Shown: piece by piece, positions 15,778 to 23,161 of the stretch
Layout of the letters: the number at the start of each line of letters is the position of its first letter
Position numbering within the stretch: the stretch's first letter is position 1
NCBI GenBank assembly: GCA_964650405.1
Contig: CAZYTO010000023.1
Span: forward strand, 1-29,319
DNA length: 29,319 nt
DNA from: CAZYTO01 sp964650405
GTDB taxonomy: Bacteria > Acidobacteriota > Thermoanaerobaculia > Gp7-AA8
Reading direction: 5' to 3'
Position numbers and translations under genes: made by a program
The notes under the pieces: generated by a model
Told to the model about the DNA's origin: nothing
The model's database searches: none
Seen by the model: only the letters and a program-made list of their open reading frames with translations

Positions 15778-15820
15778 GGGATGAGGAACGATGACGGAGT
15801 TTCGTCATCCTTCCCGTTCA
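15773..15820. repeat. GATGAGG stutter and short hairpin between histidine phosphatase and argS
   Basis: GATGAGG occurs twice in tandem (15773 and 15780), then a decayed copy. A hairpin with stem GATGACG (15790-15796) and CGTCATC (15803-15809) follows, with outer pairing possible between GAACG (15786) and CGTTC (about 15816). No T-run follows, so an intrinsic terminator is not assured. Confidence 0.65.
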
Positions 15821-15845
15821 GAGCTTTTCGCCGCGGAGACACAAC

Positions 15846-17804
15846 TTGATTCTTGAACAGATCACCGAGCAACTGACCGAGACCCTCAAGGCGCGCGTCC
15901 TGACGCTGTTCGGACACGCCGTCGACCGCATCGTGTTGCAGGCGCCGCCGAAGCTGGCCATGGGCGACCTGGCCACGCCCCTCTGCCTGGAGCTTGCCAA
16001 GGCGCTCAAGCGCAAGCCTCGCGAGCTCGCGGAGACTCTCGTCAAGGACTTCCCGTTGCCGGGCCTCGTGGCCTCGGTGACGATCGAAGGTGCCGGCTAC
16101 CTCAACTTCCGTCTCGACCGCGGCGGCTTCACGGCCGCGCACTTCAACACGGTCATGGAATCGCCCGCCGGCGGAGCGACAGAGCGCATCATCGTCGAGC
16201 ACACCAACATCAACCCCAACAAGGCCGCTCACATCGGCCACATCCGCAACGCCGTCCTCGGCGATACGCTCGTGCGCTGTCTCAAGTGGCTCGGCAACCG
16301 CGTCGAGACGCAGAACTACATCGACGATACAGGCGTGCAGGTGGCGGACGTGGTGGTGGCCTTCGAGCACCTCGACCGGAAGTCGATCGCCGAGGTGGAG
16401 GCACTGACGAAGGAGCCGAAGTTCGACTACTACTGCTGGGACCTCTACTCGCGGATGGCCGCGTACTACGCGGAGAACCCGGATTCGCAGCAGTGGCGGC
16501 GCGACACGCTCCACCGGATCGAGCACGGCCAGGGCGACACGGCCAAGCTCGGCGCGCTCATCGCCCGGGCCATCGTGGGCAAGCACATCGACACCATGCA
16601 GCGACTCGGGATCACCTACGACCTCCTGCCGAAGGAGAGCGACATCATCGCCCTCCACTTCTGGGATCGTGCTTTCGAGCTGCTCAAGCAGTCGGGCGCG
16701 GTCATCCGGGAGAACGAAGGGAAGCACGCCGGCTGCTGGGTGATGAAGCTGGAAGGTTCGGAGGAGTTCGCCGGCATGGACGAGCCGGACAAGATCCTCG
16801 TCCGCTCCAACGGCACGGTCACGTACACGGGCAAGGACATCGCCTACCAGCTCTGGAAGTTCGGCCTGCTCGACCGGACGTTCAGCTACAGGCAGTTCCC
16901 GGCGCCGTACACGCTATGGGAGACGACGAACAACCTTTCGGAGTCCGATTCAAGCGCGCCGAAGTTCGGCGGGGCGCAGCGCGTGGTCAACGTCATCGAC
17001 GTGCGGCAGTCGTACCTGCAGAAGGTCGTGAAGGAAGGGCTGCGCCAGCTCGGCCACGCCGCCGAGGCGGAGAAGTCGATCCACTTCTCCTACGAGATGG
17101 TGGCCCTGACGCCGGCCACGGCCGAGGCTCTCGGTATCGAGATCAGCGACGACGATGCGAAGAAGCCGTACATCGAGATGTCGGGCCGCAAGGGCCTCGG
17201 GGTCAAGGCGGACGATCTGATCGACGCGCTGCAGGTCAAGGCAACGGAGGCCGTGCGCGAAGGCGGCAAGAGCGAAATGCTCACGCCGGCGGAGACCGAA
17301 GAGCTCGGGCGCCAGATCGCCATCGGCGCGCTCCGTTACTTCATGCTTAAGTTCGGCCGCAACAAGGTCATCGCCTTCGACTTCAACGAGGCCCTGACGT
17401 TCGAGGGAGACTCCGGCCCGTACCTGCAGTACTCGACGGTCCGGGTGAAGAACATCTTCCGCAAGATGGCCGAGCGTGGCGTCGACGCCATGCTCGACGA
17501 TGCCTCACTGGACGCGCTGACCCTGCGGGAAGGGGTTGTGGACGACATGTGGGAACTGGTGCGCCTCAGTGCCGAGTTGCCGGCCGCCGTCCGCCGGGCC
17601 GCTGACTCGCTCGAGCTGTCGATCATCACGCACTATCTGCTCGACCTCGCCCAGAAGTTCAACAGCTTCTACCACAAGTATCCGATCCTCAACGAGAGCG
17701 ACCCCGCCGAGCGCCAGCGCCGCGCCGTCTGCGCCGAGATCTTCCGCCGCACCATGGTCGGAGCGCTGGAGTTGCTGGGAGTTCCGGTGCCGGAGAGGAT
17801 GTGA
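15846..17804 (+). CDS. argS: Arginyl-tRNA synthetase
   Basis: The 652-aa class I synthetase charges tRNA-Arg with arginine using ATP in the cytoplasm. It has the N-terminal additional domain (residues 1-110), the signature HIGH at 129-132 within NINPNKAAHIGHIRNAVLGD, a KMSKS-equivalent MSGRKGLGV near residue 440, and the helical anticodon-binding C-terminus (about 510-652). Length is slightly above the usual 550-600. The start is TTG 15846, with GGAG at 15835-15838, 7 nt upstream; no nearby ATG fits the conserved N-terminus. It is probably co-transcribed with gpmI and the phosphatase gene, although a hairpin lies in the 68-nt gap. Confidence 0.97.
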   Translation: MILEQITEQLTETLKARVLTLFGHAVDRIVLQAPPKLAMGDLATPLCLELAKALKRKPRELAETLVKDFPLPGLVASVTIEGAGYLNFRLDRGGFTAAHFNTVMESPAGGATERIIVEHTNINPNKAAHIGHIRNAVLGDTLVRCLKWLGNRVETQNYIDDTGVQVADVVVAFEHLDRKSIAEVEALTKEPKFDYYCWDLYSRMAAYYAENPDSQQWRRDTLHRIEHGQGDTAKLGALIARAIVGKHIDTMQRLGITYDLLPKESDIIALHFWDRAFELLKQSGAVIRENEGKHAGCWVMKLEGSEEFAGMDEPDKILVRSNGTVTYTGKDIAYQLWKFGLLDRTFSYRQFPAPYTLWETTNNLSESDSSAPKFGGAQRVVNVIDVRQSYLQKVVKEGLRQLGHAAEAEKSIHFSYEMVALTPATAEALGIEISDDDAKKPYIEMSGRKGLGVKADDLIDALQVKATEAVREGGKSEMLTPAETEELGRQIAIGALRYFMLKFGRNKVIAFDFNEALTFEGDSGPYLQYSTVRVKNIFRKMAERGVDAMLDDASLDALTLREGVVDDMWELVRLSAELPAAVRRAADSLELSIITHYLLDLAQKFNSFYHKYPILNESDPAERQRRAVCAEIFRRTMVGALELLGVPVPERM

Positions 17805-17805
17805 G

Positions 17806-17866
17806 AGTGGTTAGCGGAAGATCAGAATGATTTCTGACCGCTAACCAACCGCTAACCACTAATAAC
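17806..17866. repeat. ACCGCTA stutter with a perfect 12-bp inverted repeat
   Basis: The 12-nt left arm at 17806-17817 (AGTGGTTAGCGG) is the exact reverse complement of 17849-17860. Inside lie TCAGAA and TTCTGA, which pair as well. The right arm carries the word ACCGCTA twice (17837 and 17848), then ACCACTA. The block begins 2 nt after the argS stop codon, so it would form a large hairpin at the transcript end; only a weak A/T stretch follows. Confidence 0.85.
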
Positions 17867-17900
17867 TCAGGTCTGCTAACATGCCCGCTCGGTCCCTCTC

Positions 17901-18074
17901 GTGAAGAACTACGACCCCAAAGACTGGGCGATCCGCGCATTGATTCTCCTCTGCGGCGGAGTGGCCGCGGCGCTGCTCGTGCTGCGCGGTGAGGCCCAAG
18001 CGCTGGCGCCGCTGGCCGTGGGGGCGACCCTCGGCGCCGCGATGATGGGGCGGTTCGGCGCGAGTGAGGAGTAA
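17901..18074 (+). CDS. Small membrane protein with two predicted TM helices (57 aa)
   Basis: A GTG at 17901 opens a 58-codon frame ending TAA at 18072-18074. The product starts VKNYDPKDWAIRA and has two hydrophobic stretches, ALILLCGGVAAALLVL (about residues 13-28) and ALAPLAVGATLGAAMM (about 34-50), separated by a short RGEAQ turn. Codon third positions are strongly G/C, as in neighbouring genes, which supports coding. An upstream TGCTAACAT (17874-17882) resembles an extended -10 element. I do not recognise a family. It may be a small inner-membrane accessory protein. Confidence 0.6.
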   Translation: MKNYDPKDWAIRALILLCGGVAAALLVLRGEAQALAPLAVGATLGAAMMGRFGASEE

Positions 18075-18091
18075 GCGGCCGGACCGGCCGC
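18075..18091. terminator. Possible bidirectional hairpin between convergent genes
   Basis: GCGGCCGG (18075-18082), one A, and CCGGCCGC (18084-18091) form a near-perfect palindrome; the physical hairpin would be 6-7 bp with a 3-5 nt loop. It starts at the base after the small membrane gene stop and lies 7 nt from the cold-shock gene stop. There is no T-run on either strand, so termination is inferred from position only. Confidence 0.45.
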
Positions 18092-18097
18092 CGGCTC

Positions 18098-18310
18098 CTA
18101 CGACTCCCCGGCCCGGCGTACGTTCTCCGCCTGTAGCCCTTTCGGCCCCTGCTTGAGGTCGAACTCGACGCGTTCCCCTTCGTTCAGGGTGCGGTAGCCG
18201 CTCGCCTGGATGGCCGTGTGATGCACGAATACGTCTTCGCCCGTGTCCCTCTTGATGAAGCCGTACCCCTTATCGTTGTTGAACCATTTCACGATCCCAC
18301 TCTCGGGCAT
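18098..18310 (-). CDS. Cold-shock domain protein (CspA family)
   Basis: The 70-aa protein is a single cold-shock domain, with the RNP1 motif KGYGFI at residues 14-19 and RNP2 VFVHHTAI at about 27-34, both needed for single-stranded RNA/DNA binding. It starts GIVKWFNNDKGYGFI and ends FDLKQGPKGLQAENVR, both typical. It acts as an RNA chaperone or translation modulator in the cytoplasm. AGAGGT lies just before ATG 18310 and GGAGG a little further up, so a good ribosome site is present. Whether it is cold-induced cannot be told. It is downstream of the acetyltransferase gene by 95 nt. Confidence 0.96.
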   Translation of the reverse strand: MPESGIVKWFNNDKGYGFIKRDTGEDVFVHHTAIQASGYRTLNEGERVEFDLKQGPKGLQAENVRRAGES

Positions 18311-18405
18311 ACCTCTTAACCTCCACTGAAGCCCACGGCGATGCGACGACCCTCACCGCGGGCCTGATCCCAAGCTGCAATGTTCGGGCCGCATGACCAT
18401 TTCCT

Positions 18406-19269
18406 TCACCAGATCAGCGCCCGGTTGACGCCAATTCTTTGAAATCCAAGCGACTCGTACAAGGATACTGCCGGCCGGTTGAAGTCGTTGACGAAGAGTG
18501 TCACGGTCTTTCCCTTCCGGGCGAAGTGTCCGCAGACCTCGCGTAGCAGGGCCCGGGAGAGGCCGTGCCGCCGAAGGTCAGGGGCGGTCCAAACACCCAT
18601 GAGCTGGACGGCTTCGGGGGTGACGGCCGAGTACTCGCACTTGGCGGCGATGCGCCCCTGCTGGATCAGCACGACGCTGCGCTTTCGCTCGATCAACTCG
18701 CGGATGCGCTCGCGGTAGCCGGCGGCGTCACGCTCCATGGGGTCGATGCCGACTTCCTCCTTGTGCATGGCCGCGCAGGCGGGCACCAGCGCCTCGAGGT
18801 CGCGCAGGGTCGAGTAGCGGGCGGTGGTCAGGTCGGGAAAGTCCATGCGGCCGCGGATGGCGTAGACCGGCTGGGTGAGGCGGACGACCGTCGGCGGATC
18901 GAGCCGCGTCCGGAGCCGCGACCAGAGCATCTCCACCAGGCTGGCGGGCGAAATGATGGCCCGCACCGGAAGCATGCGCGTGAGGATGCGGTCGGCGATG
19001 GCGGCGATGGCCGTCTCTAGGACGTCGCGCGACTGGCCCGGCTCCGACGCCAGGACGATGTTCGTGGCCAGCGACGCCAGCACGACCGTCTGGCGGTTGT
19101 AGCGCACTTCAACCATCTGCGTCGCCGCCGCGAAGCGCTCCTCGAGCAGGCGCGAGATCAGGTAGACATTGATGAGCGGATCGCTGCGCAGGAAGGCCAG
19201 TGCCCCGGTTACGTCATCGTCCCCGAGCGGTTTGATCGACCAGCGGCCCTCGGCCGGCATCGTGACCAT
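18406..19269 (-). CDS. GNAT family N-acetyltransferase
   Basis: The 287-aa protein has a C-terminal GNAT domain (about residues 140-287). The acetyl-CoA-binding segment is GVWTAPDLRRHGLSRALL, the RRxGxxxxL type, and the following strand and helix are VTLFVNDFNRPAVSLYESLGF. The N-terminal half (about 1-130) resembles the extra N-terminal domain (DUF4081-like) found in some two-domain GNATs. The acceptor is unknown. I chose ATG 19269; ATG 19260 is also possible. Upstream in-frame codons up to 19332 come from the TCCGTTG stutter block, so they are not taken as coding. It lies 81 nt downstream of nagB on the same strand and could be at the end of that operon. Confidence 0.85.
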   Translation of the reverse strand: MVTMPAEGRWSIKPLGDDDVTGALAFLRSDPLINVYLISRLLEERFAAATQMVEVRYNRQTVVLASLATNIVLASEPGQSRDVLETAIAAIADRILTRMLPVRAIISPASLVEMLWSRLRTRLDPPTVVRLTQPVYAIRGRMDFPDLTTARYSTLRDLEALVPACAAMHKEEVGIDPMERDAAGYRERIRELIERKRSVVLIQQGRIAAKCEYSAVTPEAVQLMGVWTAPDLRRHGLSRALLREVCGHFARKGKTVTLFVNDFNRPAVSLYESLGFQRIGVNRALIW

Positions 19270-19270
19270 G

Positions 19271-19305
19271 TCCGTTGTCCGTTCACCGTTGTCCGTTGTC
19301 CGTAT
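19271..19305. repeat. TCCGTTG heptamer stutter block
   Basis: TCCGTTG (19271), TCCGTTC (19278), ACCGTTG (19285), TCCGTTG (19292) and TCCGTAT (19299) run in perfect 7-nt register. The block ends one base before the acetyltransferase ATG on the minus strand and therefore takes up that gene's ribosome-binding region, where no other binding site is seen. Confidence 0.88.
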
Positions 19306-19350
19306 GCTATGCCCACGATCACGTTGCGCCAAGAGATCGGACCCGCGGAG

Positions 19351-20064
19351 TTACAGCGCCGACCGGTCGACGAGCACGGTCACGTCCTCGTGGTCCCACA
19401 GCGCCGAGGCGGGGAAGGAGGGGTCGAGATCGAGCGTCTCCAGGCGCTCGATGGCGGCGCGTTTGCCGCTGCCGCCGGCCAGGAGGACGATGCGCCGCGA
19501 CTCCAGGATCGTGCCGATGCCCATGGTGATGGCGTGGGTGGGGACCTGCTCGCCGGCGAAGAGGTCGGCATTGGCCTGGCGCGTCGAGACGGTCAGCTCC
19601 ACGACGCGTGTGCGCGAGTCGAACGGCGTGCCCGGCTCGTTGAAACCGATGTGACCATTGCGGCCGAGGCCGAGGAAGGTGAGATCGACGCCGTCGGCAG
19701 CGGCGATCTCGTGTTCGTAGCGACGGCACTCGGCGTCGAGATCGGCGGCGTTGCCATCCGGGATGTGCGCGTTCTCCGCTTTGAGGTCGATCGACTCGAA
19801 GAGGTGATGCTTCATGAACGTGAAATAGCTTCCGGGATGAGCGCGGGGGATGCGGGCGTACTCGTCGAGATTGAACGTCACTGCGTCGCGGAAGGAATGG
19901 TACTCGCGCCCGCATCCGGCCACGACGTGGCGGTACATTCCGATGGGCGTCCGGCCGGTGGGGAGGCCGAGCACGGCGCGAGGGTTCTCCCGAACCGTTT
20001 CGAGCAGGATGCGCGCGGCATGCTCGGAGAGCGCCTCGTAGTCGTCGAACGCCTCCCAGATCAT
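19351..20064 (-). CDS. nagB: Glucosamine-6-phosphate deaminase
   Basis: The 237-aa protein converts glucosamine-6-phosphate to fructose-6-phosphate and ammonia. Landmarks are GLPTGRTPIGMY (phosphate binding, about residues 33-44), FNLDEYARIPRAHPGSYFTFM with the catalytic Asp and the conserved lid, and FLGLGRNGHIGFNEPG with the catalytic HIGFNEP. Length is slightly below the E. coli protein (266 aa); the C-terminal allosteric region is shorter. ATG 20064 overlaps the nagA stop by 4 nt (ATGA), so the two are co-translated. It is the last enzyme of the murQ-nagA-nagB recycling operon. Confidence 0.95.
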   Translation of the reverse strand: MIWEAFDDYEALSEHAARILLETVRENPRAVLGLPTGRTPIGMYRHVVAGCGREYHSFRDAVTFNLDEYARIPRAHPGSYFTFMKHHLFESIDLKAENAHIPDGNAADLDAECRRYEHEIAAADGVDLTFLGLGRNGHIGFNEPGTPFDSRTRVVELTVSTRQANADLFAGEQVPTHAITMGIGTILESRRIVLLAGGSGKRAAIERLETLDLDPSFPASALWDHEDVTVLVDRSAL

Positions 20065-21224
20065 GCGCTGCGTGCCTCGATCCGGGCGCCGCGGGCGAAA
20101 ACGTGCTCCAGCGCGAACTTCTCCGTCAGCACCAGCACATCGGCGTCGTAGCCTGCTTCGAGCCGTCCCTTGCGATTCCCGACGCCGAGGATGCGGGCCG
20201 GGACTTCGGTGGCCATGGGAAGCACCGCCTCCAAAGGGAGGCCGGCCAGCTCGACCATGTTCTGCACGGCCCGGCGCATGGTCAGCGTGCTGCCCGCCAG
20301 CGCGCCGCCGGGAAGGCGGGCGGCGCCGTCGGCGACGGTGATCTCGTAGCCGTAGAGCTTGTAGCTGCCGTCCGGCATGCCGCAGGCCCGGATGGCGTCG
20401 GTGATGAGGGCGATGCGGTGGGGCATGGCCTGGGCGGCGATGCGCAGGACGGACGGATGGACGTGGATGCCGTCGGCGATCAGCTCGGCCGTCGCGCCGA
20501 CGGACGTGAGCGCCGCCCCCACGACCCCGGGCTCGCGATGGTGCATGCCGGTCATGGCATTGAAGAGATGGGTGAAGTGCGCCGCGCCCCATTCCAGCGC
20601 CGCGGCGGCCTCGGCATGCGTAGCGGCCGTGTGTCCGACGGAGAAGAGCACCCGGTCGCGGAAGTGCTCGATCAGTTCCTGGGCGTGCTCGAGCTCCGGT
20701 GCCAGCGTAACGATCCAGCGCGTGTCGTCGGCCAGGGAGATCAGGGCCGACAGCTCATGCAGATCGGAGGATCTGATCGAGGCCTGGTCTTGCGCGCCCG
20801 CCGCCCGGACGTTGATGTAAGGACCTTCGAGGTGGATGCCGCAGATCTCCGCGCCATGAGCGGGAAGCCCGCCGCCCTCGCCGGGCTTTCTTTGCGCCAG
20901 GCGGGCCAGCACTTCGACTGCCCGCTGCAGGTCGGCGCGCGAGGCGGAGAGCGTCGTCGCGGCCAGTGCGGTCGTCCCTTCCGTGGCGTGAAAGGCGAGC
21001 ACGCAACCGGCCGCCTCCGCGTCCGCGTCCATGAAATCGGCTCCGTTGCCGCCGTGGACGTGGACGTCCACGAAGCCCGGCGTGATGATGCCGCGGATGT
21101 GCTGCGCGTCCGCCGGGGCACGTGCCGCGACGCGGACGTCGGCGATCTGCGCCCCGTCGAGGGTGACGAGGACGTCGTCGTGGATCTCGTCGTCGATGAA
21201 GGCCCGGCCGTGCAGCTTGATCAT
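20061..21224 (-). CDS. nagA: N-acetylglucosamine-6-phosphate deacetylase
   Basis: The 387-aa amidohydrolase removes acetate from GlcNAc-6-phosphate to give glucosamine-6-phosphate, the substrate of NagB. The metal site is seen in GFVDVHVHGGNG, the conserved Glu in GIHLEGPYI, later histidines in FSVGHTAATH and HFTHLFNAMTGMHHREPG, and the catalytic Asp in LITDAIRACG. Length is standard. ATG 21224 is preceded by only 7 nt after the murQ stop (21232), so it depends on read-through translation or coupling. There is no sign of a signal peptide; it acts in the cytoplasm. Confidence 0.96.
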   Translation of the reverse strand: MIKLHGRAFIDDEIHDDVLVTLDGAQIADVRVAARAPADAQHIRGIITPGFVDVHVHGGNGADFMDADAEAAGCVLAFHATEGTTALAATTLSASRADLQRAVEVLARLAQRKPGEGGGLPAHGAEICGIHLEGPYINVRAAGAQDQASIRSSDLHELSALISLADDTRWIVTLAPELEHAQELIEHFRDRVLFSVGHTAATHAEAAAALEWGAAHFTHLFNAMTGMHHREPGVVGAALTSVGATAELIADGIHVHPSVLRIAAQAMPHRIALITDAIRACGMPDGSYKLYGYEITVADGAARLPGGALAGSTLTMRRAVQNMVELAGLPLEAVLPMATEVPARILGVGNRKGRLEAGYDADVLVLTEKFALEHVFARGARIEARSA

Positions 21225-21231
21225 GGTTCGA

Positions 21232-22101
21232 TCATGATTCGTCAAGGACTTCGCGCAAGGAGCGGGAGGCGAGCAAGGCCCGCGCCTCGGCGGCCGTGAC
21301 CCGCTTTTTGGCCATGACCGAAGCGAGCCGGACGCTCCCGTCCGCATCGCGCATGGCCTGCACGGCCTGCGGCCGCGGGACGCCGGCGGCAAGCTCCACC
21401 ATCCGCACGGCGCGGCTGCGCAGCTTCTCGTTCGTGGCCGGCATGTCGATCATCAGGTTGGAGTAGACGCGCCCGAGCCGGACCATGACGCCGGTGGAGA
21501 TCGTGTTGAGGATGAGCTTCTGGGCCGTGCCGCTCTTCAGGCGCGTGGAGCCCATGATGACCTCGGGGCCGGTCACGGGAACGATGGGGATGTCGACTTC
21601 GCGCGCCAGCGGCGAACCGGGCGCGGAGGTGATGCCGACGGTGAGAGCGCCCAGCATGTTGGCGCGGCGCACGGCGGCCAGCGTGTACGGGGTGGTGCCG
21701 GACGCGGCGATGCCGACGACGGCGTCGTCCGCCTTCACACTCGCATTCACCGCGTCGATGGCGGCGTCTTCGTCATCCTCGGCGCCTTCGACTGCGGCGA
21801 AGTAGGCGTGCTCGCCGCCCGCCATGAGCACCTGCACGAGCGACGGATCGATCCCGTACGTGGGCGGCAGCTCGGAAGCGTCGAGCATGGCGATGCGGCC
21901 GCTCGTTCCCGCTCCGGCATAGAAGAGGCGTCCGCCGTGGGCCAGCCGTTCGGCGATCTGTTCGATGGCCTGGGCGATGCGCGCGGCCTCGGCCGCCACG
22001 GCGGAGGCGACGCGCGCATCCTCCTCCTGGAGAAGGCGGACGATCTCCGGCGCACCGGCGCGATCGATCCCGACGCTCGCCTCGAGGCGGTCCTGGCTCA
22101 T
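21232..22101 (-). CDS. murQ: N-acetylmuramic acid 6-phosphate etherase
   Basis: The 289-aa SIS-domain enzyme cleaves the lactyl ether of MurNAc-6-phosphate, giving GlcNAc-6-phosphate for NagA. Signature features are YAGAGTSGRIAMLDASELPPTYG (sugar-phosphate binding), a conserved Glu in AVEGAEDDEDA, GIAASGTTPYTLAA, and MGSTRLKSGTAQKLILNTIST. The start MSQDRLEAS at 22101 gives a slightly short N-terminus; ATG 22119 is in frame and also possible. It is the first gene of murQ-nagA-nagB. No MurNAc kinase or importer gene is in the window, so the supply of MurNAc-6P comes from elsewhere. Confidence 0.96.
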   Translation of the reverse strand: MSQDRLEASVGIDRAGAPEIVRLLQEEDARVASAVAAEAARIAQAIEQIAERLAHGGRLFYAGAGTSGRIAMLDASELPPTYGIDPSLVQVLMAGGEHAYFAAVEGAEDDEDAAIDAVNASVKADDAVVGIAASGTTPYTLAAVRRANMLGALTVGITSAPGSPLAREVDIPIVPVTGPEVIMGSTRLKSGTAQKLILNTISTGVMVRLGRVYSNLMIDMPATNEKLRSRAVRMVELAAGVPRPQAVQAMRDADGSVRLASVMAKKRVTAAEARALLASRSLREVLDES

Positions 22102-22195
22102 GGACGCGCAAGATATCATCCGCACGAAGTTGTCCCGAGCCCAACACATCGCGGGCGCACGGCACCTGAGAGAATAAGCGGCGGGGGACGGGTCA

Positions 22196-22262
22196 CGCGG
22201 AGACGCGGAGATCGCGGAGGTCGCGGAGGTTTGCCTTTCTCCGCATCCTCCGCGCCTCCGTG
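22196..22262. repeat. CGCGGAGA/CGCGGAGG stutter block with inverted arms
   Basis: The left arm has four copies of an 8-9 nt word of type CGCGGAG(A/G) (22197-22231). The right arm has the reverse-complement type words TCTCCGCAT, CCTCCGCG and CCTCCGTG (22239-22262). The arms are separated by about 7 nt and can form a long hairpin. It lies in the divergent spacer between murQ and the UPF0158 gene, about 32 nt before the latter. Similar CGGAGG-type repeats are seen in many unrelated genomes. Confidence 0.85.
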
Positions 22263-22293
22263 TGATGGTTTTTGTTAGCTCGTACCCGGGTTG

Positions 22294-22830
22294 ATGGAAT
22301 TTGCCATGCCGACCTTCATGCAGAAGATCCGCCTCGCGCTGAAAGGCTGGAGCCGCCGGCGGGAAGAGGCCCAGAAGGCGTTCGTCGCGCAGAACAGCGG
22401 ATGGGGAACTGCAGCACCGGCAACGGCCGCTCCGTCCCGCTCGCCGCTCGCCCCTTCCCGCCCGCTCGCAATCGACCTGGACGGCCTGGTGGTGGCGTTC
22501 CTCGACGACTCGGGCGTGATCACCTACTACCTCGACAGCGAGACCGGTGACGTCGTCGATGTGCGCGATGGCTCGGCGCACGCGGCACCGCGGTATCGCC
22601 GCGTGCCGTCGCGCAGCGAGGCCAGCGATGCGGCCGACCGGCGGGCGTTCTTGGAGACCTGCGAACCGGGCCGGGCTCGCGATGCGCTGGCGCAGGCGGT
22701 GGCCTCACGCGGGGACTTCCGTCGCGCGCTCGGCGAGGACCGCTCGCTCGAGCGCGCGTTTTACAGCTTCAAGAATGACCGGGTGTTGCGCGCCGTCGAG
22801 GAATGGCTCCGGCGCGAGGGCTTGCGCTGA
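22294..22830 (+). CDS. UPF0158-like hypothetical protein
   Basis: The 178-aa protein has a short N-terminal helix with IRLALKGWSRRREEAQKAF (residues 12-30), a Ser/Pro/Ala linker (about 45-59) and a C-terminal domain with DLDGLVVAFLDDSGVITYYLDSETGDVVDV (about 60-90), followed by FLETCEPGRARDALAQAV and FYSFKNDRVLRAVEEWL. This fits the UPF0158 pattern (β-strand pair with 'YLDxETGxV', then an ALxGxxxF-like helical region). Function is unknown. The start is uncertain among TTG 22291, ATG 22294 and ATG 22306; no ribosome site decides. The linker is encoded by a CGCTCGC stutter block. It converges with the 55-aa gene 6 nt away. Confidence 0.72.
   Translation: MEFAMPTFMQKIRLALKGWSRRREEAQKAFVAQNSGWGTAAPATAAPSRSPLAPSRPLAIDLDGLVVAFLDDSGVITYYLDSETGDVVDVRDGSAHAAPRYRRVPSRSEASDAADRRAFLETCEPGRARDALAQAVASRGDFRRALGEDRSLERAFYSFKNDRVLRAVEEWLRREGLR
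22431..22470. repeat. CGCTCGC stutter block inside a coding sequence
   Basis: The same CGCTCGC words as at 5957 and 28397 occur here in 7-nt register with one 4-nt insertion. In the UPF0158 gene frame it encodes residues about 47-59 (Ser/Pro/Ala/Leu/Arg), i.e. the linker between the N-terminal helix and the conserved domain. Reading frame is kept through it. Confidence 0.75.
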
Positions 22831-22836
22831 ACCAAT

Positions 22837-23004
22837 TCAGGGGAGCGGCAGGGGCGGAACCCAGGTCGTCTTTCGCAGGGGGACGATCTCGATCACCTGC
22901 AGCTCCGGATAGAACTCCTCGAAGTGCGACGCTTCGTCCGGACGCTTGATCTCGTTCGGGCTCCCGCCTTCCTCGATCCATGTCTCGCCGTCGAATGTCC
23001 ACAT
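22837..23004 (-). CDS. Small hypothetical protein (55 aa)
   Basis: ATG 23004 to TGA 22837 gives a 55-aa protein starting MWTFDGETWIEEGG, with a Glu/Phe-rich middle (EASHFEEFYPELQVIEIV) and ending PPLPLP. AAAGGA lies about 8 nt before the start. Codon third positions are mainly G/C, as in other genes of the window, and the frame is better than the alternative frame across it. The protein is acidic and aromatic with no recognised family. A CCTCGGA hairpin (23026-23043) lies in its 5' leader. It is convergent with the UPF0158 gene. Confidence 0.62.
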   Translation of the reverse strand: MWTFDGETWIEEGGSPNEIKRPDEASHFEEFYPELQVIEIVPLRKTTWVPPLPLP

Positions 23005-23025
23005 AAGAGCGTCCTTTCAACTTCC

Positions 23026-23043
23026 CCTCGGACATCTCCGAGG
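23026..23043. promoter_or_regulatory. 7-bp hairpin in the 5' leader of the 55-aa gene
   Basis: CCTCGGA (23026-23032), loop CATC, and TCCGAGG (23037-23043) form a perfect 7-bp stem. It is about 22 nt upstream of the 55-aa gene's start codon on the minus strand. It is close enough to affect ribosome access or mRNA stability; this is inference. Confidence 0.5.
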
Positions 23044-23161
23044 TTACCTTCCACTAGTTCAAGCGCTTTGCCATGTCCTCCCAGGGGGCAACGCGCTGAC
23101 TTCTGAAGACTTATACGGAAGGGACCGGTGAACGGTTGAAGGACAGGCGTCCACAATTCGG

